A stretch of 64,000 nt of DNA from Bacteroidales bacterium (GCA_016288655.1 JAEEKX010000032.1:1-64000), one strand, 5' to 3'; positions 36,684 to 46,257 are shown, counted from the first letter of the stretch. Numbers and translations are program-made. The notes: generated from the letters alone by a model not told the origin.

Positions 36684-36705
36684 TAATAACACAAACTTGT
36701 TATTA
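36684..36705. other. perfect inverted repeat TAATAACA / TGTTATTA
   Basis: An 8-bp perfect inverted repeat with a 6-base spacer lies 7 bp past the stop of the C10 peptidase gene. On the minus strand it is followed by A rather than T, so it is not a standard terminator for that gene; on the plus strand it is preceded by seven T. It may be an mRNA 3'-end stabiliser or an operator. Confidence 0.4.
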
Positions 36706-36711
36706 GAAAAA

Positions 36712-38808
36712 CTATTGCCGCACGAACTTTTCCATGGTGGCACCCTCTTCGCTTTCAATGCGAATGAAGTACATTCCTTTGGCTAAATTGCTGATATTGA
36801 AAGTGTCTTCAAACATTCCACCGGCATGCTGATAGGTGCGGCTTTCGATGACCTTGCCCGTCATGTCGATAATCTGGCAACGGAAGGTTTCGTTTTTGGT
36901 ACTCTCAAAGTTCACTGAAATCTGGTCTGTGGCGGGATTCGGGAAGATGCGCAGATCCTCAATGCCGGCGTAGTCGTTGACGGAGGTGACGGGTTCGACG
37001 GTCACGGTGAAGCCGTTGCCCACGTCCCAGTTGTCGGCAACGAAGCGGACGCTCAGTTTGCCGTAGTCGCAGGTGATGACGTCGCTGGCGGGATAGTTGT
37101 CCTTGTCGAAGCGGTACAGCAGGGTGCCGGGTGTGGTGGTCTTGTTGTAGATCTCGATGAAGTCACCGGAGCCGAACTCGAGTTGCGGGAAACTGAAGTA
37201 GCAGCGGCTCATGTTGGAGACGTTGATGTTCCAGTTGCAGACGGTGTTGTTGCGGTAGGGCTGGTCCTCGCTGCCGTCGCTGATGAAGGTGGTTCCGGTA
37301 TTGGAGATGGTGGCGTCGCTGCAGTACGGGGCGGCGGTGGTGGCGGTGTAACTGATCTGGAAACCGCGGTCTTCGTTCTGTCCGTCAGTGGTGAAGACCA
37401 CCAGCACGCTGTCGGCTACTACGGTCAGGTTGCCCGGGATGGTGCTGCCGGAGTAGGTGCCGGCGATTCCGGACTGCTCGGTAGGACCGTTATAGACGGT
37501 CAGCACGTCGTTGCCGGCTTCGGTGGAGAATCGGTCGAAATGGAGCACGTACTTGCTGGCTTCGGGCGCGGCCAACATCCATTGGCAGGTGTTGTTGGGG
37601 GCGTAGTTGATGGTGGGCATGCCGGAGTAGAAGGTGCCGGTGGCGGCGTCAAGACGGTGGAAGCCGGTGCTCACGCCCGGGGCGTCGGTGCAGGGAAATG
37701 CCAGACGGATGGCTTCGGCATGGTAGATGAAACTCTGCATGTCGGAGATGTTGTTGTCGGAGATGGTAAAGTAGCCGTCAGCGGAACCGCCCCACCCCCA
37801 GTTGACATGGAACTTGTTGTCTTCGTCGTAACCATCCACCACGAAAGCGTGGCCGTCTTGTCCGTTGTCGGCGGAATAGTATAGCGGGCGTCGGGCGTTG
37901 AGATCCGTCTTGAGGGCGTTGTACCAGTCACCGATGGAATCAAACAGCTGGCGCGAGCAGATCCAGGCGGAGTCGTACTTGAAGTGGCGTTTCAGGGCGT
38001 CAGCGGCGGACACGCTGTGGGCGCCGGAGCCGGTGGGCGTGTAGCCCATCTGCACCGCCACACCGCAGTGGTGGATCAATTTCGCCATCTCGTTAGAGTA
38101 ATCATGGGGAATGTTCGGCATGGCATTGTAGTTGTAGGTCTGGTTGTTGAACATCACGGTGTAACGGCCGTAAGGACCTGCAATATAGGAAGATCCGAGT
38201 TTCCCTCTGTAAGGATGCCCATGGTAGTTCATCACCTGCGACATCGCCGTGGCGACGCAGCCCGTGACCACCCGGTAGTCGTTGTACATGCCGGCGGCGG
38301 CATCCCACGGACAGTAGGTGTTGAAATACATGCCCTGGTCCCATTTGGTGGTGAGCAGCGGCCCGACGACAACACCGCGTTGCGGCTCCGCCGTGAAGTC
38401 ATTGTCCAAATAACGCTGCCATTTTTCCGTTACTCCCGGTCGGAACTCCTTGCCGTTGTGCTCGAAATAGGCCACCAAATTGGCGTAGGCCTCCATGGCG
38501 AAGTCGAATGCGGGGTTGTGCAGGTAGTCGCTCTCGAAAGAGTAGCAGAGCACCGGCTCGAAACGGTCGGAGGCGGCGATCACCACAAAGCCGACGGGGT
38601 TGCAGCGGAAGATGTAGGCGACAGCAACGCCATTCTTCATCTCGGTTTTGTGATACTGGAATTCTGTACTTGCCACATCCCCATTCAAACTCTTTTGAAT
38701 CAGAAAGTTGTGGCAAACGATGGAGGCCTGTTCCTGCGTGATGGGCGTGGCTTTCGCCGACAGCATCAAACAAAAAACGGCCAAAATGATAGTGAAGATT
38801 TTTTTCAT
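36712..38808 (-). CDS. C10 family (streptopain-like) cysteine peptidase with CUB-like domains and T9SS tail
   Basis: 698 residues. Signal peptide to about residue 20, then a SpeB-like inhibitory propeptide ('RCNPVGFVVIAASDRFEPVL'). The mature peptidase has catalytic Cys184 in 'VVTGCVATAMSQVMNYH' and His320 in 'GQDGHAFVVDGYDEDNKFHV', with the oxyanion/Trp motif 'NWGWGGSADGYF'. Two CUB-like beta-sandwiches follow (about 375-500 and 505-620), then a Por-secretion tail starting at RIFPNPATDQ. Such enzymes (interpain, periodontain) are secreted proteases of oral and gut Bacteroidales. Monocistronic with its own promoter; divergent from the polyprenyl synthase operon. Confidence 0.92.
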   Translation of the reverse strand: MKKIFTIILAVFCLMLSAKATPITQEQASIVCHNFLIQKSLNGDVASTEFQYHKTEMKNGVAVAYIFRCNPVGFVVIAASDRFEPVLCYSFESDYLHNPAFDFAMEAYANLVAYFEHNGKEFRPGVTEKWQRYLDNDFTAEPQRGVVVGPLLTTKWDQGMYFNTYCPWDAAAGMYNDYRVVTGCVATAMSQVMNYHGHPYRGKLGSSYIAGPYGRYTVMFNNQTYNYNAMPNIPHDYSNEMAKLIHHCGVAVQMGYTPTGSGAHSVSAADALKRHFKYDSAWICSRQLFDSIGDWYNALKTDLNARRPLYYSADNGQDGHAFVVDGYDEDNKFHVNWGWGGSADGYFTISDNNISDMQSFIYHAEAIRLAFPCTDAPGVSTGFHRLDAATGTFYSGMPTINYAPNNTCQWMLAAPEASKYVLHFDRFSTEAGNDVLTVYNGPTEQSGIAGTYSGSTIPGNLTVVADSVLVVFTTDGQNEDRGFQISYTATTAAPYCSDATISNTGTTFISDGSEDQPYRNNTVCNWNINVSNMSRCYFSFPQLEFGSGDFIEIYNKTTTPGTLLYRFDKDNYPASDVITCDYGKLSVRFVADNWDVGNGFTVTVEPVTSVNDYAGIEDLRIFPNPATDQISVNFESTKNETFRCQIIDMTGKVIESRTYQHAGGMFEDTFNISNLAKGMYFIRIESEEGATMEKFVRQ

Positions 38809-38843
38809 TTTATGGATGATTGATGATTTTGAAAAAGAAAACG

Positions 38844-38851
38844 CAAAAGTA
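38844..38851 (-). promoter_or_regulatory. TACTTTTG promoter element for the C10 peptidase
   Basis: Minus-strand TACTTTTG followed by GCG (plus strand CAAAAGTA), 35 bp before the start codon. Confidence 0.7.
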
Positions 38852-38988
38852 CATTTTTTTTCCCAATGGAAAATAAAAATTGCTGAATTTACATCACGAT
38901 ATTTGAGATAAAAACTTGGTTTTATCTACAATTTCAACCTCTTTTTTGCGTTATAATTATTTTGTAGAAGAACTAAAAAGCGAATACA

Positions 38989-39951
38989 GTGGAAAAAATT
39001 GACGAATTTTTCAAGCAACTCACTCTTGGCAGAAAGCCGATAAATCTCTATGAACCAATTTATTATACCTTATCGCAAGGGGGAAAGCGGCTCCGTCCGC
39101 GCTTGGTTATGATGGCCACCAAGCTTTTTGACGGAAATGCGGAAACGGCCCTCTATCCCGCCGCCGCCTTCGAGATGCTTCACAATTTCACTCTCATCCA
39201 CGATGACATCATGGACGACGCGCCCATCCGTCGGGGGCAACCCACGGTTTACCGCAAATGGAACGGCAACATCGCCATCCTCTCCGGCGATGCCCTCGCC
39301 ACCCTCGCCCTCCAAACGATGCTCAACACGCCCGCCCGTCCCGAAATCACCCTCCAACTCTCCAAACTGATCGGACAGACTTCTGCGGAAATATGTGAAG
39401 GACAGCAGCTTGACCTTGACTTTGAAACGCGCGGTGACGTCACACTCGACGAATATGTCACCATGATTCGCTATAAAACCGCCGTCATGCTGGCCGGATG
39501 CCTCAAGGCCGGCGCCATCTTGTCGGAGACCTCTCCCGAAAACCAGGAGCACATTTACCAGTACGGCATCAACCTTGGGCTGGCGTTCCAACTCAAGGAC
39601 GACCTGCTCGACGTCTATGGCGATGGCACCGTTTTCGGTAAGAAAATCGGTGGCGACATCCGCGAGAACAAGAAGACCTACCTCTACCTCAGGGCTTTGC
39701 AGAACGCCGATGCCGAAAGTCTCTCCGTCTTGCAGCACTATTTCTCCTCCATCAACTTCGACGAAGACGAGAAGTATCAGGCCGTCCGCGCCATTTACGA
39801 TCGTTTGGACGTCCGTTCCCAGACAGAGAAACAGATCGCGGAGTTCGTCCGCTCTGCCATGCAGGAATTAGAAGCGGTGCATGTGCAAAATGACGATAAG
39901 AAGCAGATTTTCAAGGATTTATTGATAGAATTGAGTCAAAGGAATAAATAA
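38989..39951 (+). CDS. ispB: polyprenyl synthetase (long-chain trans-isoprenyl diphosphate synthase)
   Basis: 320 residues with a GTG start at 38989; a stop codon five codons upstream leaves no better choice. The first Asp-rich motif is 'HDDIMDDAPIRRGQPT' (72-77) and the second 'QLKDDLLDVYGD' (204-208). The family makes polyprenyl diphosphates for quinone tails or lipid carriers; the chain length cannot be read reliably. It heads the envelope operon; its TAA overlaps the mrdA ATG by one base. Upstream there is only an imperfect promoter (TATTTTG). Confidence 0.93.
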   Translation: MEKIDEFFKQLTLGRKPINLYEPIYYTLSQGGKRLRPRLVMMATKLFDGNAETALYPAAAFEMLHNFTLIHDDIMDDAPIRRGQPTVYRKWNGNIAILSGDALATLALQTMLNTPARPEITLQLSKLIGQTSAEICEGQQLDLDFETRGDVTLDEYVTMIRYKTAVMLAGCLKAGAILSETSPENQEHIYQYGINLGLAFQLKDDLLDVYGDGTVFGKKIGGDIRENKKTYLYLRALQNADAESLSVLQHYFSSINFDEDEKYQAVRAIYDRLDVRSQTEKQIAEFVRSAMQELEAVHVQNDDKKQIFKDLLIELSQRNK

Positions 39952-41780
39952 TGAATCCCCTTTCACAACAGCGTAAAATCATCATCATCGGTGTCATGTT
40001 GTTGGCGGCAACCGTCTGCCTGATCAAACTTTTCGGTCTGCAGGTGGTTGACAAGCACTACAAGGAGGCGGCGGAGCGCAATGCCATCCGCGAGGTGACC
40101 ATCACGCCGCCGCGCGGACTGATTTACGACCGTAACGACTCGCTGCTCGTATATAACGAAGCGGCCTACGACCTGATGGTGGTGCCCAAGGATGTCAAGA
40201 CTTTCGACACCCTCGACCTCTGCAAGTCCATCGGTATCACGAAAGAGGAGTTGTGCGAGAAGTTGGACAAGGCCAAGAAGTACTCGCCGCTGTTGCCTTC
40301 CATTGTGAAGCAGCAGATGAAGAAGGACGACTATGGGTTCTTGCAGGAGAAGATGCATAAATTCCCGGGTTTTTTCGTGCAAAACAGAATCCTTCGTTCC
40401 TATCCCGTACCGATTGCCGCCCACATTCTTGGCTACATCGGGGAGGTGACCGACCAGCAGTTGAATGACGATAGTTACTATCAATTAGGCGATTATATCG
40501 GTATCAGCGGCATTGAGAAGTCGTATGAGGAGGAGTTGCGCGGGCGCAAGGGCAAGCGCATGGTGCTGGTGGATGTGAACAACCGCGAGCAGGGGCCGTA
40601 CAAGGACGGCACTGCGGACGTGGCCGCGGTGGCTGGCCAGAACCTCTGGAGCACGCTCGACCTGGAGTTGCAGGAGTATGGCGAGAAGTTGCTTGAGGGC
40701 AAGCGTGGCAGCATTGTGGCCATCGAGCCGAGCACCGGCGAAATCCTCTGCATCGTCTCCATGCCCTCCTACGACCCCAACCTGTTGGTGGGGAAGGACC
40801 GCGGCAAGAACTACGCCATGCTCAATGCCGACGTTGAGAACACCCCGCTTTTCAACCGCGCCCTCAAGGCGTGCTACCCCCCCGGTTCCACATTCAAACT
40901 CGCCAACGGACTGATTGCGCAGCAGGAGCATGTCATCGTCCCCAGCACTTACTACAGTTGCGGCGGTGGTTACTCCTACGGCGGCCACCGGCTCAAGTGC
41001 CACGTCCATGCCGGCTCCGATCTCGTCGATGCCGTCCGGTGTTCCTGTAACGCCTACTTCTGTCGTGCCTTCTACAACACCATCAGCAACTCCCGTTATC
41101 ACTCCATCCAAGAGGGTTATCAGGTATGGAAGGACCACATCAACCAACTTGGTTTCGGCCAGAAGTTCAATACGGACCTGCCGTACGAGTCCAAGGGAAT
41201 CATTCCTAGCGTGGAGTTCTTCGACCGTCGTTACAACGGCCATTGGAACGGCAACTCCGTGATTTCCATGGCGATCGGTCAGGGCGAGGTGGGCAGCACC
41301 CCGTTGCAGATGGCCAATCTAGTGGCCATCATCGCCAACCGTGGTTATTATTACAAACCCCACGTAGTGCGCGCCATCGGGAGCAAGGACACCCCCAACA
41401 TGCGCTATGCCGAGAGAATTGACGCCGGCATTGATCCGCAGTACTTCACCCCCATTATCGAGGGAATGAAACTCGTCATCAGCAACGGTACCGGACGCCT
41501 CGCGCAGGTTCCGGGAATTGAGATGGCCGGCAAGACGGGCACAGCCCAGAATCCCCACGGCGCCGACCACTCCGTCTTCGCCTGCTTCGCCCCCGTCGAT
41601 CATCCCAAGATCGCTATCTTCGTGCTGGTGGAGAACGGTGGCTGGGGAGGTGTGCTCGCCGCCCGCATCGCCAGTTTGATGACGGAGAAATACCTCAATC
41701 GCGAAATCCAACAGACCGACAAGGAAAAGGACGTCTATTCCCATATCATCAGTTACTCCACTAAACGACATGCTAACTGA
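39951..41780 (+). CDS. mrdA: penicillin-binding protein 2 (elongasome transpeptidase)
   Basis: 609 residues. One N-terminal membrane helix, a PBP dimerisation domain beginning 'ITPPRGLIYDRNDSLLVYNE', and a transpeptidase domain with the three active-site motifs: S313-T-F-K316 in 'YPPGSTFKLANG', S365-C-N367, and K528-T-G-T531 in 'AGKTGTAQN'. It crosslinks peptidoglycan during cell elongation together with RodA. Its start overlaps the ispB stop, and its end overlaps rodA by 11 bases. Confidence 0.97.
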   Translation: MNPLSQQRKIIIIGVMLLAATVCLIKLFGLQVVDKHYKEAAERNAIREVTITPPRGLIYDRNDSLLVYNEAAYDLMVVPKDVKTFDTLDLCKSIGITKEELCEKLDKAKKYSPLLPSIVKQQMKKDDYGFLQEKMHKFPGFFVQNRILRSYPVPIAAHILGYIGEVTDQQLNDDSYYQLGDYIGISGIEKSYEEELRGRKGKRMVLVDVNNREQGPYKDGTADVAAVAGQNLWSTLDLELQEYGEKLLEGKRGSIVAIEPSTGEILCIVSMPSYDPNLLVGKDRGKNYAMLNADVENTPLFNRALKACYPPGSTFKLANGLIAQQEHVIVPSTYYSCGGGYSYGGHRLKCHVHAGSDLVDAVRCSCNAYFCRAFYNTISNSRYHSIQEGYQVWKDHINQLGFGQKFNTDLPYESKGIIPSVEFFDRRYNGHWNGNSVISMAIGQGEVGSTPLQMANLVAIIANRGYYYKPHVVRAIGSKDTPNMRYAERIDAGIDPQYFTPIIEGMKLVISNGTGRLAQVPGIEMAGKTGTAQNPHGADHSVFACFAPVDHPKIAIFVLVENGGWGGVLAARIASLMTEKYLNREIQQTDKEKDVYSHIISYSTKRHAN

Positions 41781-43023
41781 CAGGCAGGCAACTACATCCA
41801 AGGGCACCGATCCCTATCTCATCCTCATCTACGTGGCTCTCGTCATCGTGGGCTTGCTCTCCATTTTCTCCTCCTCCTACGATCCGAACGCCGAGTTTTC
41901 GCTCTTCAACATGGATCAAAATTATGGACGACAGTTGGTTTGGGCGTTGATTTCTGCGGTCACCGCCATCGCTATCCTTGTGGTTGACGCCCGTTTCTTT
42001 TATAATCATGCGTATATTATCTACTTGATATTCATGTTGTTGATATTTTCAGTGCTATTTGTGGGAACTGAAATATCAGGCGCGAAGGCGTGGATCAGGA
42101 TTGGCGGGTTCAGTCTGCAGCCCATCGAATTCGCGAAGTTCGCCACGGCGTTGGCACTGGCCAAGTTCTTCAACGAGGGCAAGACGGATAGCGAGCGGCG
42201 CAACATCTGGGTGATTGCATTCATCTTCATTCTGGTTCCCGCCGGCATCGCCATCCTGCAGAAAGACACGGGGTCCGCTCTGGTCTTCTTCGCCTTCACC
42301 ATCATGTTCTTCCGCGAAGGGCTCAATGGTTGGATCATGTTGCTCGGAGTGCTCGTCGCCGTCACCTTCGTTCTTACGTTGATGTGGAACGAACTCTATA
42401 CCATTGCGTTCCTGCTTGTTCTGCTCGTCATCTCCTGCTTTTTTATCCAAGGAAACCGGCTGAAACTCATCCGTAACATCGGCATCTTCCTCGGCTTCGT
42501 CATGCTTGTCTTCGCCGTCAACATGGCCTATACCAAGGTGTTGCAGCCCCACCAGCGCCAGCGCATTGACACCATTTTCGGCAAGAGCATCGACCCCAAG
42601 GGTGCCGACTTCAACCTCAACCAGTCGAAGATCGCCATCGGATCCGGCGGCTTTGCGGGCAAGGGCTACCTCGACGGCACCCAGACCAAGTTGAATTTCG
42701 TGCCCGAACAGAGCACGGACTTCATCTTCTGCGGCATCGGTGAAGAGTGGGGATTCGTGGGCAGTGTCGTCCTTTTCATTCTATTTATGTCACTCATCTT
42801 GAGGATCATATACTTGGCAGAACGCCACAAGAGCACCTTCGTGCGCGTCTATGGCTACGGCGTTGCCTCTGTCATCTTCTTCCATCTTGTCATCAACATC
42901 GGCATGACCATCGGCCTGGTGCCTGTCATCGGCATCCCCCTTCCTTTCATCAGTTATGGTGGCACCGCCCTCTGGAGTTTCACCATCCTGCTTTTTATTT
43001 TTATCAGAATCAACGCTGAATAA
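41770..43023 (+). CDS. rodA: RodA, SEDS peptidoglycan glycosyltransferase
   Basis: 417 residues, about ten membrane helices. SEDS hallmarks are 'GAKAWIRIGGFSLQPIEFAK', 'KDTGSALVF', 'FVPEQSTDFIFCGIGEEWGF' with the conserved Glu-Trp-Gly, and 'GIPLPFISYGGTALW'. It polymerises glycan strands from lipid II in the elongasome and pairs with PBP2 encoded just upstream (11-base overlap). The mreBCD genes that often precede mrdA-rodA are not in this operon; ispB takes that place. Confidence 0.97.
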   Translation: MLTDRQATTSKGTDPYLILIYVALVIVGLLSIFSSSYDPNAEFSLFNMDQNYGRQLVWALISAVTAIAILVVDARFFYNHAYIIYLIFMLLIFSVLFVGTEISGAKAWIRIGGFSLQPIEFAKFATALALAKFFNEGKTDSERRNIWVIAFIFILVPAGIAILQKDTGSALVFFAFTIMFFREGLNGWIMLLGVLVAVTFVLTLMWNELYTIAFLLVLLVISCFFIQGNRLKLIRNIGIFLGFVMLVFAVNMAYTKVLQPHQRQRIDTIFGKSIDPKGADFNLNQSKIAIGSGGFAGKGYLDGTQTKLNFVPEQSTDFIFCGIGEEWGFVGSVVLFILFMSLILRIIYLAERHKSTFVRVYGYGVASVIFFHLVINIGMTIGLVPVIGIPLPFISYGGTALWSFTILLFIFIRINAE

Positions 43024-43041
43024 CCTATATCCTAAATTGTT

Positions 43042-43749
43042 ATGACCTCCATCGACGACCTGAGTTTAGAAACCAAGAAAGCCCTTTCCGAATATTTAGT
43101 GGATTTCATCACTGAAGAACGTAACGAGCGTTTACTGAGTGTGTTGCAAAATCGTACCCGCCATTTTACGGTGGTTTTGGAGGACCTGTTCCAATCGCAG
43201 AACATCAGCGCGGTGATGCGCACCTGCGAGTGCTACGGCGTACAGGACGTCCACATCATCGAAAAGGACTATCTTTTCCATACGCACAGTGCCATCACGA
43301 TGGGGTCGGACAAGTGGCTGTCGTTGCACAATTACAAGAACGAGCCGGGCAATGTGCAGCGTTGCGCCGATGACCTGCATGCCGCCGGCTATACGCTCGT
43401 CGCCACGTTGCCTGCGGAGAACAGCGTCTTCGTCGAGGATCTGCCCATCGACGCCAAGACCGCCTTCTTCTTCGGCACCGAACTCACCGGCCTTTCCGAT
43501 GAGGCCGTGGCCGTCTGCGACCGCGCCGTCAAGATCCCCATGTACGGATTTACGGAGAGTTTCAATATCTCCAACTCCGTCGCCATCCTCATCTCGCAAC
43601 TTGTGGAGCGGCTTCACCGTTCCGACGTGCCGTGGCAACTGACCGACGATGAACGTGCCGAACTCTATTTCGAATGGCTCCGCAAGTCGGCCCGCTCCGC
43701 CGACGAACTCATTGAGCACTACCTCCGCAATCATCCCGACAAACAATAA
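43042..43749 (+). CDS. trmH: SpoU/TrmH-family tRNA 2'-O-methyltransferase
   Basis: 235 residues. The knotted SPOUT motifs are motif 1 'SQNISAVMRTCECYGVQDVH', motif 2 'FFFGTELTGLSDEAV' and motif 3 'IPMYGFTESFNISNSVAIL'. 'AITMGSDKWLSLHNYK' is typical of TrmH, which methylates Gm18 of tRNA. The N-terminal helical extension and C-terminal tail also fit TrmH better than other SpoU branches. 18 bp after rodA, same strand, probably co-transcribed. Confidence 0.92.
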   Translation: MTSIDDLSLETKKALSEYLVDFITEERNERLLSVLQNRTRHFTVVLEDLFQSQNISAVMRTCECYGVQDVHIIEKDYLFHTHSAITMGSDKWLSLHNYKNEPGNVQRCADDLHAAGYTLVATLPAENSVFVEDLPIDAKTAFFFGTELTGLSDEAVAVCDRAVKIPMYGFTESFNISNSVAILISQLVERLHRSDVPWQLTDDERAELYFEWLRKSARSADELIEHYLRNHPDKQ

Positions 43750-43785
43750 ACCCGTTGTCATTCCGTTTTCATCTTACCATATTAT

Positions 43786-44892
43786 ATGAAAAGAACCCTT
43801 TGGACCCTGCTGCTGATTTTCGCCGCCTCTGCCATTTTCGGGCAGACGGCCAAGTATAGCAACGAGTTTCTGTCGCTTGGACTCGGTGCGCGCGGCCTTG
43901 CCATGGGCAACACCATGACCGCCATCGCCGACGATGTCACTGCCGCCTACTGGAACCCCGCCGGGCTCTCCAACATGCCCAAACGCTACGAGCTCGGGTT
44001 GATGCACGCCGAATATTTCGCCGGCATCGCCAAGTACGACTACGCCGGCGTCGCCGTCCGCATCGACTCCCAATCCACCGTCGGCTTCTCCTATATCCGC
44101 TTTGGGGTCGATAATATTATGAACACCACGGAACTGATTGACAACCAGGGAAATGTAGATTATTCGCGCATCACGCTTTTCTCCTCTGCCGACAACGCAT
44201 TCATGCTTACCTACGCCCACAACTTCAAGCAGGTGAAGGGTTTGTCGCTGGGGGGCAATGTCAAGGTGTTGCGTCGTCGTATCGGCAACTTCGCCGGGGC
44301 CTGGGGCTTCGGTGTCGATCTCGGTCTGCACTACGTCAACCGCGGTTGGAACGTCGGGCTGCTCGTCCGCGACGCCACCTCCACCTTCAACGCGTGGAGT
44401 TACCACCTTTCGGAGCCCGTCATCGCCGTCTTCGAGGAGACGGGTAACGAGATCCCGAAAAACGGACTTGAACTCACCATCCCCAAGGTGATCATTGGCG
44501 GCGGCAAGTACGTGGAGTTGGGCAAGGGCTTCAACGCCACCTTCGCCCTCGACTTCGACTTCACTTTTGACGGGCGCCGGCATTCGTTGATCCGCAGCAA
44601 CGTGCTGTGCATCGATCCGCACTTCGGCATGGAGTTCGCCTACAAGCGCATTGTCGCCATCCGCGCCGGCATCGGCAACTTCCAGCAAGAACCGGACTTC
44701 GACGGCAAGAAGAAGACCACGCTCCAGATTAACCTCGGTATCGGTGTCTGTATCAAGAACATCGTCACCATCGACTATGCCCTGACCGACATCGGAGACC
44801 TCTCCATCGCGCAATATTCGCACATCTTCTCCCTGAAAGTCGGCATCGACCGTTTCCGCAAACAGAAAAAAACAGAACCGCAGTTGCCATGA
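43786..44892 (+). CDS. PorV/PorQ-family outer-membrane beta-barrel protein
   Basis: 368 residues with signal peptide MKRTLWTLLLIFAASAIFGQ. The mature start 'FLSLGLGARGLAMGNTMTAI' and 'ADDVTAAYWNPAGLSNM' is the FadL-like PorV/PorQ signature; alternating amphipathic strands continue to the end. PorV is the shuttle that carries T9SS cargo to the attachment complex, and this family also includes PorV2-type paralogues of unclear role. This protein may be such a paralogue. The stop overlaps lpxB by four bases (ATGA), tying it to LPS synthesis. Confidence 0.82.
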   Translation: MKRTLWTLLLIFAASAIFGQTAKYSNEFLSLGLGARGLAMGNTMTAIADDVTAAYWNPAGLSNMPKRYELGLMHAEYFAGIAKYDYAGVAVRIDSQSTVGFSYIRFGVDNIMNTTELIDNQGNVDYSRITLFSSADNAFMLTYAHNFKQVKGLSLGGNVKVLRRRIGNFAGAWGFGVDLGLHYVNRGWNVGLLVRDATSTFNAWSYHLSEPVIAVFEETGNEIPKNGLELTIPKVIIGGGKYVELGKGFNATFALDFDFTFDGRRHSLIRSNVLCIDPHFGMEFAYKRIVAIRAGIGNFQQEPDFDGKKKTTLQINLGIGVCIKNIVTIDYALTDIGDLSIAQYSHIFSLKVGIDRFRKQKKTEPQLP

Positions 44893-46034
44893 AGTACTAT
44901 GTCATTGCCGGGGAGGCATCGGGCGACCTGCACGCCTCCAACCTCATGCGTGAGATCAACCGCCTTGACGACGCCGAGTGGCGCTGTTGGGGCGGCGACC
45001 TGATGGAAGCCCAGGGCGGACATCTCGTGAAGCATTATAAGGATTTGGCATTCATGGGATTCTGGGAAGTGGCCACGCACTTGCGCATCATTTTGCGAAA
45101 CATCAAGATTTGTAAAAAGGATATTCTGGCCTACCGTCCCGACATTTTGGTACTGGTGGATTATCCGGGCTTCAACCTCCGCATTGCCGAGTGGGCCAAG
45201 CAGCAGGGTTTTAAGGTGGTGTACTACATCTCCCCTCAGATATGGGCTTGGAAGACGGGCCGCGTACACAAGATCAAGCGGGTGTGCGACCATGTGATGC
45301 CCATCCTTCCCTTTGAGAAGCAGTTTTATGCCAAATACGGCTATCATGCAGATTACGTGGGACATCCGTTGTTGGATGCTATCCCTGAGGACATCTCCGA
45401 CAGTCCCGCCGTGCGCGATTTCCGCAAAGTCAACGGTCTTGACGGACGTCCCATCATCGCCATACTGCCCGGCAGTCGCCGACAGGAGATCCTGCGCATT
45501 CTGCCGGTGATGTTGCGGGTGGTGGAGCACTATCCCGATTACCAGTTCGTGGTCTCCACGGTGAAGTGGCTGCCCGAGAAGTTGTATGCCGACATCCTGC
45601 GCGGGTATGATGTGAAGTGCGTGCTGTCGCAGACTTATCCGCTGGTACTTAATGCGGAAGCCGCGCTGGTGACCTCCGGCACGGCGACGTTGGAGACGGG
45701 CATCCTCGGTACGCGGCAGGTGGTTTGCTACAAGACCAGCGGCCTGTCGTACCGCATCGCGCGGGCCGTCGCGAAGGACACCATCCGTTTCATCTCGTTG
45801 GTGAACCTCATCCTCGACCGTCCGGCCGTGACCGAGTTGATCCAGCACGACCTCACGGTTGACAAGTTGCGTCACGAACTGGATCTGTTGTTGTATGATG
45901 AGGCCACCCGCAGGCGCATTTCCGCCGACTATGCCGAGTTGGTGCAGCGTTTGGGCGGGCGCGGTGCGTCGGCGCGTGCTGCCCAAATTGTCCTCGATTG
46001 CGCCAAAAATGGCACCAGCAACTGCATTCCGTAA
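44889..46034 (+). CDS. lpxB: lipid-A-disaccharide synthase
   Basis: 381 residues, GT19 family. It begins 'YYVIAGEASGDLHASNLM' and contains 'DILVLVDYPGFNLRIAEWAK', 'VVYYISPQIWAWKTGRVHKI', 'YVGHPLLDAIPE' and 'AILPGSRRQEI', all canonical. It condenses UDP-diacylglucosamine with lipid X to form the lipid A disaccharide at the inner membrane. Last gene of the six-gene envelope operon; followed by an AT-rich spacer and tRNA-Asp. Confidence 0.97.
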   Translation: MKYYVIAGEASGDLHASNLMREINRLDDAEWRCWGGDLMEAQGGHLVKHYKDLAFMGFWEVATHLRIILRNIKICKKDILAYRPDILVLVDYPGFNLRIAEWAKQQGFKVVYYISPQIWAWKTGRVHKIKRVCDHVMPILPFEKQFYAKYGYHADYVGHPLLDAIPEDISDSPAVRDFRKVNGLDGRPIIAILPGSRRQEILRILPVMLRVVEHYPDYQFVVSTVKWLPEKLYADILRGYDVKCVLSQTYPLVLNAEAALVTSGTATLETGILGTRQVVCYKTSGLSYRIARAVAKDTIRFISLVNLILDRPAVTELIQHDLTVDKLRHELDLLLYDEATRRRISADYAELVQRLGGRGASARAAQIVLDCAKNGTSNCIP

Positions 46035-46147
46035 GGGTGTTCTTTCTAGAAAAACGGGAAGTAATCATTATAAAATACTGTGAATCAATTTTTTATATAA
46101 TAATAATTTTTTTTTTGAAAAATGGTTGCTGTGAATGTAAAAAATCG

Positions 46148-46155
46148 TATTTTTG
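46148..46155 (+). promoter_or_regulatory. TATTTTTG promoter with TTG -33 element for tRNA-Asp
   Basis: TATTTTTG preceded by TTG at 46126-46128 with 19 bp spacing, the ideal Bacteroidetes arrangement, 22 bp before the tRNA. The string GTATTTTTGCAACCTC is identical to that in front of tRNA-Phe. Confidence 0.85.
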
Positions 46156-46177
46156 CAACCTCGAAAAGAGACGACAA

Positions 46178-46252
46178 GGGCCGGTAGTTCAGTCTGGTTA
46201 GAATACATGCCTGTCACGCATGGGGTCGCGAGTTCGAGCCTCGTCCGGCCCG
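46178..46252 (+). tRNA. tRNA-Asp (anticodon GTC)
   Basis: 75 nt: acceptor GGGCCGG / CCGGCCC, D arm from GTTC to GAAT, anticodon stem CATGC / GCATG with loop CTGTCAC carrying GTC, and T arm CGAGTTCGAGCCTCG. Discriminator G, CCA not encoded. Confidence 0.97.
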
Positions 46253-46257
46253 CCCTT

